NCBI RefSeq assembly: GCF_008123425.1
Contig: NZ_VSSS01000050.1
Span: 124,001 to 188,000 of the forward strand
DNA length: 64,000 nucleotides
DNA from: Bradyrhizobium rifense
GTDB lineage: Bacteria; Pseudomonadota; Alphaproteobacteria; Rhizobiales; Xanthobacteraceae
Direction of reading: 5' to 3'
Under the pieces are notes generated by a model, which was not told the DNA's origin, ran no database searches, and saw nothing but the letters and a program-made list of their open reading frames with translations. Both the position numbers and the translations under genes were made by a program. The stretch's first letter is position 1. Each line of letters starts with the position of its first letter. This document shows positions 8,491 to 16,250 of the stretch, one piece after another.

Positions 8491-8903
8491 CGATACCCCG
8501 CGTCGTCGACGGCCTTCAGGCAGTTGTTGCTGATGCCTTTGGGCGTCGAGACCAGGCAGGGGATCGACTTGCTGGTCTCCTTGGTCGAGCCGCCGCAGAC
8601 CTTGACGATCTCGCGCTGACAGGCGTTCGCGACCGTGACGCGGGCGGCGACGCGCTTCTGGATGGCGTCGAACACGGTGAGGTAGTCGCTCTGGCACTGC
8701 TGGGAGAGCACGTCCCGGTTGCGGGACAGGCACTCCTTCAGGCGGGTGGAATCTGGATTGACGCCGCGGCAATTGGCGACGATTTCCGCACCGCAACTTT
8801 TCGCCAGCAGCCCGATCGAATCGCCAAAGCTCATGGTCTCCGCCATCGCGAGCGACGGCATCCCCAATGCAAGCACGACGAATGTGACGAAGCCCCGGAC
8901 CAT
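8487..8903 (-). CDS. Secreted cysteine-rich repeat protein
   Basis: A 138-residue protein with a signal peptide (MVRGFVTFVVLALG, cleavage near LAMAE). It has eight cysteines at residues 37, 45, 58, 70, 95, 103, 116 and 128. The spacing 8-13-12 occurs twice exactly, showing a tandem duplication of a four-cysteine module that resembles the eukaryotic GLG1-type cysteine-rich repeat also found in alphaproteobacteria. The protein should be periplasmic or exported and disulfide-bonded. Its stop overlaps the start of the OmpA-like gene. A longer frame to 8939 adds 12 residues before the signal peptide and is less likely. Confidence 0.75.
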   Translation of the reverse strand: MVRGFVTFVVLALGMPSLAMAETMSFGDSIGLLAKSCGAEIVANCRGVNPDSTRLKECLSRNRDVLSQQCQSDYLTVFDAIQKRVAARVTVANACQREIVKVCGGSTKETSKSIPCLVSTPKGISNNCLKAVDDAGYR

Positions 8904-8991
8904 GGTTGCATCTGATACGGGGAAGTTCGCGGTGGTCAAGGGCTGTTCGGGCGAGATCTGCCGAGAGTCCGGCCAGTGCGGCGAACAGTCC

Positions 8992-9279
8992 TCACTCCGC
9001 GGCGTCGGCGGGGGGAGGAAACTCGATCAGGACGGTCGTGTGGTTCCTGATGTCGTCGGCAAATTCGGGATCGGCCTTGAGCTCGTCCAGGGTCCGCGGC
9101 GGGGGAAGCTCGCGTCCGTCCTCGGTCAGCTCCTGCGCATAGAACGCGATCGCCTCGGACGCACTCTCCATGGCCTCCTCGACGTCGTCGCCGCCGGAGA
9201 TGCAGCCGGGCAGGTCCGGAAACCACATGCTAACGTCGTCCTCGCCTGCGTCTTCGATGATGGCAACGTAGTGAGGCAT
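8992..9279 (-). CDS. HicB-like antitoxin-family protein (orphan)
   Basis: A 95-residue protein beginning MPHYVAIIEDAGEDDVSMWF, followed by PDLPGCISGGDDVEEA and ASEAIAFYAQEL. This is the partial RNase H-like fold of HicB antitoxins (IEx-x-WFPDLPGC). A GAGG ribosome site precedes ATG 9279. No HicA-sized partner (about 60 residues, double-stranded RNA-binding fold) is found on either side; the neighbours are pcrA, whose stop is seven bases upstream, and an unrelated secreted gene. Orphan HicB-like proteins are common, and many may not be antitoxins. It is probably co-transcribed with pcrA. Confidence 0.8.
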   Translation of the reverse strand: MPHYVAIIEDAGEDDVSMWFPDLPGCISGGDDVEEAMESASEAIAFYAQELTEDGRELPPPRTLDELKADPEFADDIRNHTTVLIEFPPPADAAE

Positions 9280-9286
9280 GTCGGCC

Positions 9287-11878
9287 TCACGCCCGCTGCA
9301 CAAAGCTGTCCACGACCTTCTTCTCGCCGGCCTTGTCGAAGGCGATGGTGAGCTTGTTACCGTCGATCTTGGTGACGCGGCCGTAGCCGAATTTCTGGTG
9401 GAAGACGCGGTCGGAGAGCGAAAACTCGGATGTCGTGCCGGTCGATTTGGCGACCAACTCGCCTTCGATCGTCATCGGCCCGCGGCGGCGCGATGAGAAG
9501 CTGCCGAAATCGGGTCCGGATGACGAAGTGGACGAGAAATTCGAGGCCTCTTCCTCGAAGCCGCCACGCCCACCGCCGCCATTGCGGCCTTGTCCATTCG
9601 CTTGGCCCCGGTTGCGGTTGGCCTGGGCGCGCTGCCAGCCGGGCGTCGAATAGGTCGAGCCGAACGCCTCCATGTCGTCGAAGCGCGAGGCGCCGTAGCC
9701 GCCGGTGCCGCCCCAGGCCGAGCCGCCCTTGGATTCCGTGATCTCGACATTGGCCGCCGGCAATTCGTCGAGGAAGCGCGACGGGATTGTGGTCGACCAG
9801 GTGCCATGGATCCGGCGGTTGGTCGCGAAATAGATTTTCGCGCGCCGCCTCGCGCGCGTGAGGCCGACATGGCCGAGCCGGCGCTCTTCCTCGAGCCCGG
9901 CGCGGCCCTGCTCGTCCAGCGTGCGTTGGCTCGGGAACAGGCCTTCCTCCCAGCCGGGCAGGAACACGTTGTCGAATTCGAGACCCTTGGCAGAGTGCAG
10001 GGTCATCAGCGACACCGCGTCTTCGTCGGCGCCGCTGTCGCGGTCCATCACCAGGGAGATGTGCTCCAAAAACCCTTGCAGGTTCTCGAACTCCTCCATC
10101 GAGCGCACCAGCTCTTTCAAATTCTCCAGCCGGCCCGCGGCATCCGCCGAACGGTCCTTCTGCCACATCTCGGTATAGCCGCTCTCGTCGAGCACGATCT
10201 GGGCGAGGTCCGTGTGCGCAGTGACCTCGCGCTGGGCGCGCCAGCGGTCGAACTGGGTGACGACGTCGCGCAAGGACCCGCGCGCCTTCGGCTTCAGCTC
10301 GTCGGTCTCGACCACGGCACGCGCCGCCTCGAACAGCGGGATGCGGCGCTTGCGGGCGTGGTCGTGCAGCATCTGCACGGTGGCATCGCCAAGCCCGCGC
10401 TTGGGCACGTTGACGATGCGCTCGAAGGCGAGGTCGTCGGCCGGCGAGTTGATGACGCGCAGATAAGCCAGCGCATCGCGGATTTCGGCGCGCTCGTAGA
10501 AACGCGGACCGCCGATGACGCGATAGGGCAGGCCGAGCGTGACGAAACGGTCTTCGAACTCGCGCATCTGGTACGAGGCGCGCACGAGAATGGCGACCTC
10601 GTTGAGCTTCTCGCCCTGGCGCTGGATCTGCTCGATCTCCTCGCCGATGCCGCGGGCTTCCTCTTCCGAATCCCACGAGCCCGTCACCGTGACCTTCTCG
10701 CCGTCCTGGTCCTCGGTGCGCAGCGTCTTGCCGAGCCGGCCTTCGTTATGCGCGATCAGGTGCGAGGCGGCGGCGAGGATGTGACCGGTCGAACGGTAGT
10801 TGCGCTCGAGGCGGATGACTTTTGCGCCGGGAAAATCGTGGTCGAAGCGCAGGATGTTGTCGACCTCGGCGCCGCGCCAGCCATAGATCGACTGATCGTC
10901 GTCGCCGACGCAGCAGATGTTTTTGGTGGGGCCCGCCGAAGCAGCTGCAATCGCCGCGCGCTCCGTCATTTCGGGACGATGTGTATTGTCGGATTCACTT
11001 GGAGAATCGGGGTTCGAGTCTTCGACGCGCTCTGGAATGGCGGCTTGTGCGGCAGGTTTCGACGGCGCCTGCGACAGCAGCCGCAGCCAGAGATACTGCG
11101 CAACGTTGGTGTCCTGGTATTCGTCGACCAAGATGAACTTGAAGCGCTGCTGGTACTGCCGGAGAATATCCGGGTGCTCGCGGAAGATGCGGATGTCTTC
11201 GAGCAGCAGGTCGCCGAAATCGGCGGCGTTCAGGATCTTCAGCCGCTCCTGGTAGCTCGCATAGAGCTTGCCGCCCTTGCCGTTGGCGAAGACGGCGGCT
11301 TCGCCCGGCGGCACCTGCGACGGCGTCAGGCCGCGATTCTTCCAACCGTCGATCAGCCCGGCCAGCATGCGCGCCGGCCAGCGCTTGTCGTCGATGTTGT
11401 CGGCTTGCAGAAGCTGCTTCAGCAGCCGCACCTGGTCGTCGGTATCGAGCACGGTGAAATTCGACTTGAGCTGCGCCAGCTCTGCATGGGTCCGCAAAAT
11501 GCGGCCGCCGATGGAGTGGAAGGTGCCGAGCCACGGCATGCCCTCGACGGCCTGGCCCAGCATCTGGCCGAGCCGGTGCTTCATCTCGCGTGCGGCCTTG
11601 TTGGTGAAGGTCACCGACAGGATCTCGGCGGGGCGGGCGCGGCCCTGGCTCAGGATATGGGCGATGCGGGTGGTCAGCACGCGGGTCTTCCCGGTGCCGG
11701 CGCCGGCCAGCACCAGAACCGGGCCGTCCAGCGTCTCCACGGCGTCGCGCTGCTCGGGATTGAGCCCGGTCAGATATTTCGGACCCACGGAGGCGCGCGC
11801 GCGCGCGGCGATGCCGCCGGCCGCGGGCTGGTGGTCGGGGACGTTCTGGGAGGAGTTGATCTTGCTCGGCTCGGTCAT
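9287..11878 (-). CDS. pcrA: UvrD/PcrA/Rep-family ATP-dependent DNA helicase
   Basis: An 863-residue superfamily 1A helicase that unwinds DNA 3' to 5' in repair and replication restart. Motif I is AGAGTGKT; Ia has LSVTFTNKAAREM; II is LVDEYQDT; III is VGDDDQSIYGWRGA; IV has RLERNYRST; V and VI have LMTLHSAKGLEF and VGLTRARRRA. The C-terminal tail is Gly/Asn/Arg-rich and ends in a tudor-like segment (VFHQKFGYGRVTKIDGNKL), as in PcrA. An insert of about 50 low-complexity residues sits between motifs II and III. ATG 11878 was chosen; another in-frame ATG at 11887 is possible. The open frame continues further upstream but without family similarity. Confidence 0.95.
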   Translation of the reverse strand: MTEPSKINSSQNVPDHQPAAGGIAARARASVGPKYLTGLNPEQRDAVETLDGPVLVLAGAGTGKTRVLTTRIAHILSQGRARPAEILSVTFTNKAAREMKHRLGQMLGQAVEGMPWLGTFHSIGGRILRTHAELAQLKSNFTVLDTDDQVRLLKQLLQADNIDDKRWPARMLAGLIDGWKNRGLTPSQVPPGEAAVFANGKGGKLYASYQERLKILNAADFGDLLLEDIRIFREHPDILRQYQQRFKFILVDEYQDTNVAQYLWLRLLSQAPSKPAAQAAIPERVEDSNPDSPSESDNTHRPEMTERAAIAAASAGPTKNICCVGDDDQSIYGWRGAEVDNILRFDHDFPGAKVIRLERNYRSTGHILAAASHLIAHNEGRLGKTLRTEDQDGEKVTVTGSWDSEEEARGIGEEIEQIQRQGEKLNEVAILVRASYQMREFEDRFVTLGLPYRVIGGPRFYERAEIRDALAYLRVINSPADDLAFERIVNVPKRGLGDATVQMLHDHARKRRIPLFEAARAVVETDELKPKARGSLRDVVTQFDRWRAQREVTAHTDLAQIVLDESGYTEMWQKDRSADAAGRLENLKELVRSMEEFENLQGFLEHISLVMDRDSGADEDAVSLMTLHSAKGLEFDNVFLPGWEEGLFPSQRTLDEQGRAGLEEERRLGHVGLTRARRRAKIYFATNRRIHGTWSTTIPSRFLDELPAANVEITESKGGSAWGGTGGYGASRFDDMEAFGSTYSTPGWQRAQANRNRGQANGQGRNGGGGRGGFEEEASNFSSTSSSGPDFGSFSSRRRGPMTIEGELVAKSTGTTSEFSLSDRVFHQKFGYGRVTKIDGNKLTIAFDKAGEKKVVDSFVQRA

Positions 11879-12036
11879 GCGAATCATTGGCCCCACGATG
11901 GCACCGCGGGGTGGTGGAAGGGAGCCTTCATAACAGGGATTGCTGCCTATATGGGGCGGCCGGGACGGGTTTTCCACGTGCGCGGCGGGCTGATTTTGTT
12001 CCTGCGTGAAGGGCGAATTTCTAGCTCCGGCGGGCC

Positions 12037-12050
12037 GGAACCAATGTTCC
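12037..12050. promoter_or_regulatory. GGAAC palindrome upstream of DUF1328 gene
   Basis: The perfect inverted repeat GGAAC-CAAT-GTTCC lies about 80 bases before the DUF1328 start. A near copy with a five-base spacer is found upstream of the rsbR-like gene (54358-54372). It contains the GGAAC core of alphaproteobacterial EcfG -35 elements, but no matching GTT -10 lies 16-17 bases downstream. It is therefore offered as an operator-like palindrome only. Confidence 0.3.
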
Positions 12051-12128
12051 GAGCTGGAGATTGTTTCTGCAAGTGAGGCGCGCCAGCCGCGCCGATCGCA
12101 GACAGACATCAAAACAGAGGTTAAGGCC

Positions 12129-12299
12129 ATGCTGAGCTGGGTTGTGACATTTCTGGTTATCGCACTGATCGCTGCCATCTTGGGCTTCGGCGGCCTCGCC
12201 GGCGCGTCGATCGAAATCGCCAAGATCATCTTCTTCGTCGCGATCGTCCTGTTCCTAGTCTCGGCCGTGGTCGGCCTGGCCCGCGGCCGCAGGATCTAG
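12129..12299 (+). CDS. DUF1328 small membrane protein
   Basis: A 56-residue protein with two hydrophobic helices, MLSWVVTFLVIALIAAILGF and IAKIIFFVAIVLFLVSAVVG, and the short basic end RGRRI. This is the typical size and pattern of DUF1328 (YtjA-like) inner-membrane proteins, which are often stress-induced in alphaproteobacteria. ATG 12129 is the family start; the longer open frame from 12006 adds a leader with no similarity. The gene stands alone between pcrA (divergent) and the thioesterase (convergent, four-base gap), preceded by the GGAAC palindrome. Confidence 0.85.
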   Translation: MLSWVVTFLVIALIAAILGFGGLAGASIEIAKIIFFVAIVLFLVSAVVGLARGRRI

Positions 12300-12303
12300 C
12301 CAC

Positions 12304-12810
12304 TTACCGCTTCGAGGGCATCGCCACGCTTCGACCGATGCCCTCGGGCCGGCCCAAGGCGCTGTGGGTCTTGGCGACCCCTGCGATGCGCTGCTGGATA
12401 TCGGACGGAAACGGTGCAACGCGCCGCGCGTTCATGTCCATGTGCAGCGACATGTTCTCCGAAGAGGCCGACAGCCAGCCTTCGGTCGCGTGCCGCAGCT
12501 CTTCGAATGTGTGCAACCGCTTGTCGTCGGCCTCCAGCAGCCACACCAAAATCTGCACGGGATCGCAAAGGTGGATCTCACGCAAATACCGCACATGGCA
12601 TTCGGCCGTGAAGGTCGAGCCGTGGCGTTCCTTCTTGTAAGTGGGACCGATGCCGAGTTCGAGCCAGAACTCGTCGATCGCCCGGTCGAACATCACGTTG
12701 TAATAGGCCATGTTGAGATGGCCGTTGTAGTCGATCCATTGCGGCTCGATCTGCATGATCGAGGAGCGGAACGGCTCAGGCGTAGGGGCGGTGGCGGCAC
12801 TCTCCGGCAT
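12304..12810 (-). CDS. Acyl-CoA thioesterase, hotdog fold
   Basis: A 168-residue hotdog-fold thioesterase of the 4-hydroxybenzoyl-CoA/YbgC type. QWIDYNGHLNMAYYNVMFDRA contains the D-x-N-G-H catalytic region, followed by VRYLREIHLCDPVQI and HTFEELRHATEGWLSA. Such proteins hydrolyse acyl-CoA thioesters in the cytoplasm. The sequence also resembles the thioesterases found next to carnitine dehydrogenase genes, but no carnitine genes are visible here. The gene is divergent from the D-lactate-dehydrogenase-like gene with an 87-base gap, which must hold both promoters. Confidence 0.85.
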   Translation of the reverse strand: MPESAATAPTPEPFRSSIMQIEPQWIDYNGHLNMAYYNVMFDRAIDEFWLELGIGPTYKKERHGSTFTAECHVRYLREIHLCDPVQILVWLLEADDKRLHTFEELRHATEGWLSASSENMSLHMDMNARRVAPFPSDIQQRIAGVAKTHSALGRPEGIGRSVAMPSKR

Positions 12811-12897
12811 GACTCAGTCCCTGGCTATGCGTCCGGTCGCTTGACTTGACCGGTGAGATGTCCTTTGCCACGGTTTCCTGTGTCGGGAGGACTATCC

Positions 12898-14322
12898 GTG
12901 GGTACGACCATCACCAATAATCCGCCGCGGCCGGCGCCGAAAGCCCTCGCCAGCGCGCTGGAGCAGCTTGCGGCACGCTTCGGCAACCGCCTCATCACCT
13001 CGCAGGCCGTCCGCGAGCAGCACGGCCATACCACGACATGGATCGTCAACCAGCCGCCGGATGGCGTGGTGATGGCGCAGGAGACCGCCGACATCCAGGA
13101 CGTGGTACGGATCTGCGCCAAAAATGGCGTGCCCGTCATTCCCTTCGGCACCGGCACCTCGCTCGAGGGCCAGGTCAACGCGCCCGCCGGCGGCATCTCG
13201 ATCGATTTGCGGGACATGAACAAGGTGCTCGCGGTGCATGCCGAGGACCTCGACTGCGTGATCCAGCCCGGCGTCACCCGCAAGGCGCTCAACGAACATC
13301 TGCGCGACCAGGGCTTGTTCTTCCCGATCGATCCCGGCGCAGATGCCTCGCTCGGCGGCATGGCCTCGACGCGCGCCTCCGGCACCAACGCGGTGCGCTA
13401 CGGCACCATGCGCGACAGCGTGCTGGCGCTGAAAGTCGTGCGCGGCGACGGTGAGATCATCACCACAGGTACGCGCGCGAAAAAATCATCCGCCGGCTAC
13501 GACCTGACGCATCTGTTCGTCGGCGCCGAAGGTACGCTCGGCATCATCTCGGAGCTGACCATTCGGCTCCGCGGCATTCCCGAGACGATCGCGGCGGCGG
13601 CGGTGTCGTTCGAGACCGTGCATGGGGCGTGTCAGGCCGTGATCCTGGCGATCCAGACCGGCATTCCCGTGGCGCGCATCGAGTTGCTCAACGCCGCGCA
13701 GGTGAAGGCCTGCAATTCCTATTCGAAGCTGACGTTGCCGGAGACGCCGCTGCTGCTGATGGAATTCCACGGCAGCGAGATCGAAGTCGATGCGCAGTCG
13801 AAGGCGTTCGGCGAGATCGCTAAGGATTGCGGCGGCGGCGATTTCTCCTGGACCACCAAGCCGGAGGACCGCACAAAACTGTGGCAGGCGCGGCACGACG
13901 CCTATTGGTCCGTCAAGGCGCTGCGGCCCGGCGACAGCATCGGCGTGGTCGCAACCGACGTCTGCGTGCCGATCTCGCGGCTTGCAGATTGCGTCAGCGA
14001 GACCGAGGAAGACCTCAAGCGACTCAACCTGTTGTCGCCGATCGTCGGCCATGTCGGCGACGGCAATTTCCACTGCTCGCTGGTGTGTGACACCAACGAT
14101 GCTGCGGAGATGGCGCGTGGTGAGGAGTTCATGCATCGCCTCGTCGAGCGCGCGCAGGCGATGGACGGAACCTGCACCGGCGAGCACGGCATCGGCCAGG
14201 GCAAGCAGAAATATCTCAAGGCGGAACTCGGCCCTGAAGCAATCGATGCGATGCGTGCGCTGAAAAAGGCACTCGATCCGCAAAACATCTTCAACCCCGG
14301 CAAGATCGTGCCGGAGGCGTAG
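12898..14322 (+). CDS. FAD-linked D-lactate/glycolate oxidase-type dehydrogenase
   Basis: A 474-residue flavoprotein of the D-lactate dehydrogenase (cytochrome)/GlcD family, oxidising a 2-hydroxy acid and passing electrons to the respiratory chain. The FAD-binding PCMH domain shows VIPFGTGTSLEGQ, ISIDLRDMNKVL and LGGMASTRASGTNA. The C-terminal cap shows VGHVGDGNFH and CTGEHGIGQGK with the conserved histidines. GTG 12898 is chosen because a GGGAGGA site lies seven bases upstream; a start at 12853 would add 15 residues without a site. The relation to D-lactate rather than another hydroxy acid is by family only. Confidence 0.9.
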   Translation: MGTTITNNPPRPAPKALASALEQLAARFGNRLITSQAVREQHGHTTTWIVNQPPDGVVMAQETADIQDVVRICAKNGVPVIPFGTGTSLEGQVNAPAGGISIDLRDMNKVLAVHAEDLDCVIQPGVTRKALNEHLRDQGLFFPIDPGADASLGGMASTRASGTNAVRYGTMRDSVLALKVVRGDGEIITTGTRAKKSSAGYDLTHLFVGAEGTLGIISELTIRLRGIPETIAAAAVSFETVHGACQAVILAIQTGIPVARIELLNAAQVKACNSYSKLTLPETPLLLMEFHGSEIEVDAQSKAFGEIAKDCGGGDFSWTTKPEDRTKLWQARHDAYWSVKALRPGDSIGVVATDVCVPISRLADCVSETEEDLKRLNLLSPIVGHVGDGNFHCSLVCDTNDAAEMARGEEFMHRLVERAQAMDGTCTGEHGIGQGKQKYLKAELGPEAIDAMRALKKALDPQNIFNPGKIVPEA

Positions 14323-14329
14323 CGCGCGC

Positions 14330-14362
14330 AGCTGCGTCGCGGTCGCGGAACTTTCCGCAGCT
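14330..14362. other. Nested inverted repeats between two genes
   Basis: AGCTGCG (14330) pairs with CGCAGCT (14356), and inside lies GCGGAA-CT-TTCCGC (14345-14358). Either could form a hairpin just after the dehydrogenase stop. No T tract follows, so termination would be weak or Rho-dependent. It is listed as structure only. Confidence 0.25.
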
Positions 14363-14425
14363 AGTCCGGTTCCAATTCCCGTAGGCTTCCGATGCCTCAA
14401 TGGCGCGGCTCTGCGGGAGGATGCG

Positions 14426-15748
14426 ATGTTGCGACCGGTCATTGGAATTGCCGTGATGGCGCTGGCCTGCATGCTGGCAGGCACGGCTCTGGGGAAGGGC
14501 GGCGGCGGACATGGCGGTGGGCACGGAGGCGGTCATGGCGGTGGCCATGGCGGTGGGCATGGTGGTGGCCATCATGGTGGCGGCCATTTTGGCGGTCATG
14601 GCTTCGGGCACGGACATGGCGGCGGGCACCATGGCGGAATGCGGTTTGCAACCGGAGCTCGACATGGTGGTCCGAACTTCGGTCAGATCCGCAATGCTGG
14701 CGTCCGTCCTGCGAATTTCCGCAATGCCCTCAACGCGCACTCCAGCGCGTTCCGCAACGGCCGGCTGATCAGCAATCCGGCGGCGCGAGCCCAGATCGCA
14801 GCCGCGGCCGCACTTGCCGGCTGGCATGGCGCAAGCAGCGGATGGTGGCAACATGCGGGGGGCGGCTATGGCTGGGTCGGACCGTTGTTCTGGCCGTTCG
14901 CCTATAACGACCTCTACGACTACACGATCTGGGGCGACGGTCTCGGCTTCTGGGGCTACGGCTACCCGGACATCTATGCCGGCATCTTCGGGCCCTATGG
15001 CTATGACGGTCTCTCGGCCTATCTGCCGCAACGACCGCAGGGACGGCGGCAACCGCGGGGCGTTGCGCTCGATCAGCTTTGCGGCAGCGATCGACGCGAA
15101 ATCGTCGGACTGCCGATCGACCAGATCGCAGCCGCAGTGCAGCCGACGGACGCGCAAGGCGCAAGCCTCGACGAACTCGGCAATGCCTCGATCCAGGCGG
15201 CGGACATGATCCGTGCGTCCTGTCCGGCGCAGGTCGCGGCGACCGCGCCCGGTCGGCTGATGGCGATGCAGCAGCGTGTCGAAGCGATGGAAAAGGCCGT
15301 CGATCTCGTTCAGCCTGCCCTGGACAAGTTCTATGGCTCGCTCACCGACGAGCAGAAGGCGCGCTTCAATGCGCTGGCCGAAGATCAGCGTCGTGCGACG
15401 GCGTCCAACAACAGCAATGGATCGCTGGTCCAGAATTGCGGAGCGTCTGCCGCGCTCGATTGGCCCGGCGCCGAGATCGAAGCGAGGCTTCATCCCAACG
15501 ACACCCAGCGCGCCGCGCTACAGGTGCTCCAGGATACCAGCACCAAGGTCAGCGCATCGCTCAAGGCGGCCTGCCAGCCCAACGACGTCATGACGCCGCC
15601 GGCGCGAATGGCCGCGGTCCGCAAGCGGCTCGACGTAATGCTCGACGGCGTCAAGTCGGTTCGCGCGGCGCTGGAGGATTTCTACGCCACGCTGAATGAC
15701 GAGCAGAAGGCGCAGTTCGAGGCGATCGGACCACGTCGGACATCCTGA
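14426..15748 (+). CDS. Spy/CpxP-like (LTXXQ) periplasmic protein with His/Gly-rich N-terminal repeat
   Basis: A 440-residue secreted protein. A signal peptide (about 1-23) is followed at 25-71 by a region built from GGGH repeats, then an aromatic Gly/Tyr/Trp-rich stretch (WGYGYPDIYAGIFGPYGYDG). The rest is two copies of a helical LTXXQ-type module. Each has a cysteine pair about 46 residues apart and ends in FYGSLTDEQKARFNAL or FYATLNDEQKAQFEAI, the Spy/CpxP repeat. The His-rich block could bind nickel, copper or zinc, and the helical modules suggest a chaperone or metal-sensing envelope role. No two-component partner is adjacent. Function is inferred. Confidence 0.78.
   Translation: MLRPVIGIAVMALACMLAGTALGKGGGGHGGGHGGGHGGGHGGGHGGGHHGGGHFGGHGFGHGHGGGHHGGMRFATGARHGGPNFGQIRNAGVRPANFRNALNAHSSAFRNGRLISNPAARAQIAAAAALAGWHGASSGWWQHAGGGYGWVGPLFWPFAYNDLYDYTIWGDGLGFWGYGYPDIYAGIFGPYGYDGLSAYLPQRPQGRRQPRGVALDQLCGSDRREIVGLPIDQIAAAVQPTDAQGASLDELGNASIQAADMIRASCPAQVAATAPGRLMAMQQRVEAMEKAVDLVQPALDKFYGSLTDEQKARFNALAEDQRRATASNNSNGSLVQNCGASAALDWPGAEIEARLHPNDTQRAALQVLQDTSTKVSASLKAACQPNDVMTPPARMAAVRKRLDVMLDGVKSVRAALEDFYATLNDEQKAQFEAIGPRRTS
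14498..14638 (+). repeat. Short tandem repeat encoding GGGH units
   Basis: About 140 bases of degenerate 12-base tandem repeats (ggcggtgggcat-like units) encode six consecutive GGGH units followed by variants such as GGGHHGGGHF. The frame is preserved and synonymous codons vary, which suggests selection on the protein rather than recent slippage. Copy number could vary between strains. Confidence 0.85.
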
Positions 15749-15872
15749 GCGTGTCGCGAGCCACGGAATTGTGGCGGAAAAAACCGCCTCGCCGATCTCG
15801 CTACGGTTCTCTATGCTGGGTGGAGCTGAAGCACGGCAATACGGTGGCGGGAAGACCACGGGTGGCGGGGTG

Positions 15873-16244
15873 ATGAAGTGGTTCGCAAGGAAGACGCCGG
15901 GGGACGTCTGGGACGAGGTGATCCAGGGGCCGCTCGGCGACATCGAAGCCGCTGCCTGCATCCGCACCATCTGTGAGGCTGCGACCGCGAGCGCAGCGAC
16001 GGTCGGAGGTTCGGCGCGCAACGACATGCGCGAGAGCGAACGCTATGAAGGTGCGGCGCGCGCCGCGATGGAAATCGCGATGAAGATCTCCGACGATCTG
16101 ATGCGCGACGACGCGGTCCGCCGCATCGTCGATCTCTGCATGAAGGCCAATGACGTCAAAACCGCGCAGATTTTGTCGCGCGCGATCCAGGCAAGCTGGA
16201 TCCGCGAGACGGTGCAGCGTGACTATCCTGTGCTGTTGCAGTGA
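15873..16244 (+). CDS. Hypothetical alpha-helical protein (123 residues)
   Basis: I recognise no family. The protein starts MKWFARKTPGDVWDEVIQGP and is rich in alanine, arginine and acidic residues. Predicted amphipathic helices (AARAAMEIAMKISDDLMRDDA, then RIVDLCMKANDVKTAQILSRAI) suggest a soluble helical bundle or tetratricopeptide-like segment. ATG 15873 is used; an in-frame ATG at 15813 would add 20 residues. It is convergent with the SulP gene (six-base gap) and follows the Spy-like gene after 124 bases. Confidence 0.6.
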   Translation: MKWFARKTPGDVWDEVIQGPLGDIEAAACIRTICEAATASAATVGGSARNDMRESERYEGAARAAMEIAMKISDDLMRDDAVRRIVDLCMKANDVKTAQILSRAIQASWIRETVQRDYPVLLQ

Positions 16245-16250
16245 GCGCGG

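Noticed and set aside
8940..9303. A HicA-type toxin partner for the HicB-like gene
   Set aside because: Only 51-88 bases are free around it, and no HicA-like ORF is found on either strand.
12037..12065. EcfG-type general-stress promoter in front of the DUF1328 gene
   Set aside because: GGAAC is present but the nearest GTT lies 21 bases downstream rather than 16-17; the rsbR-like region also lacks a properly spaced GTT.
9590..12076. 828-codon plus-strand open frame opposite pcrA
   Set aside because: Antisense of the helicase gene; composition and absence of family motifs indicate a shadow frame.
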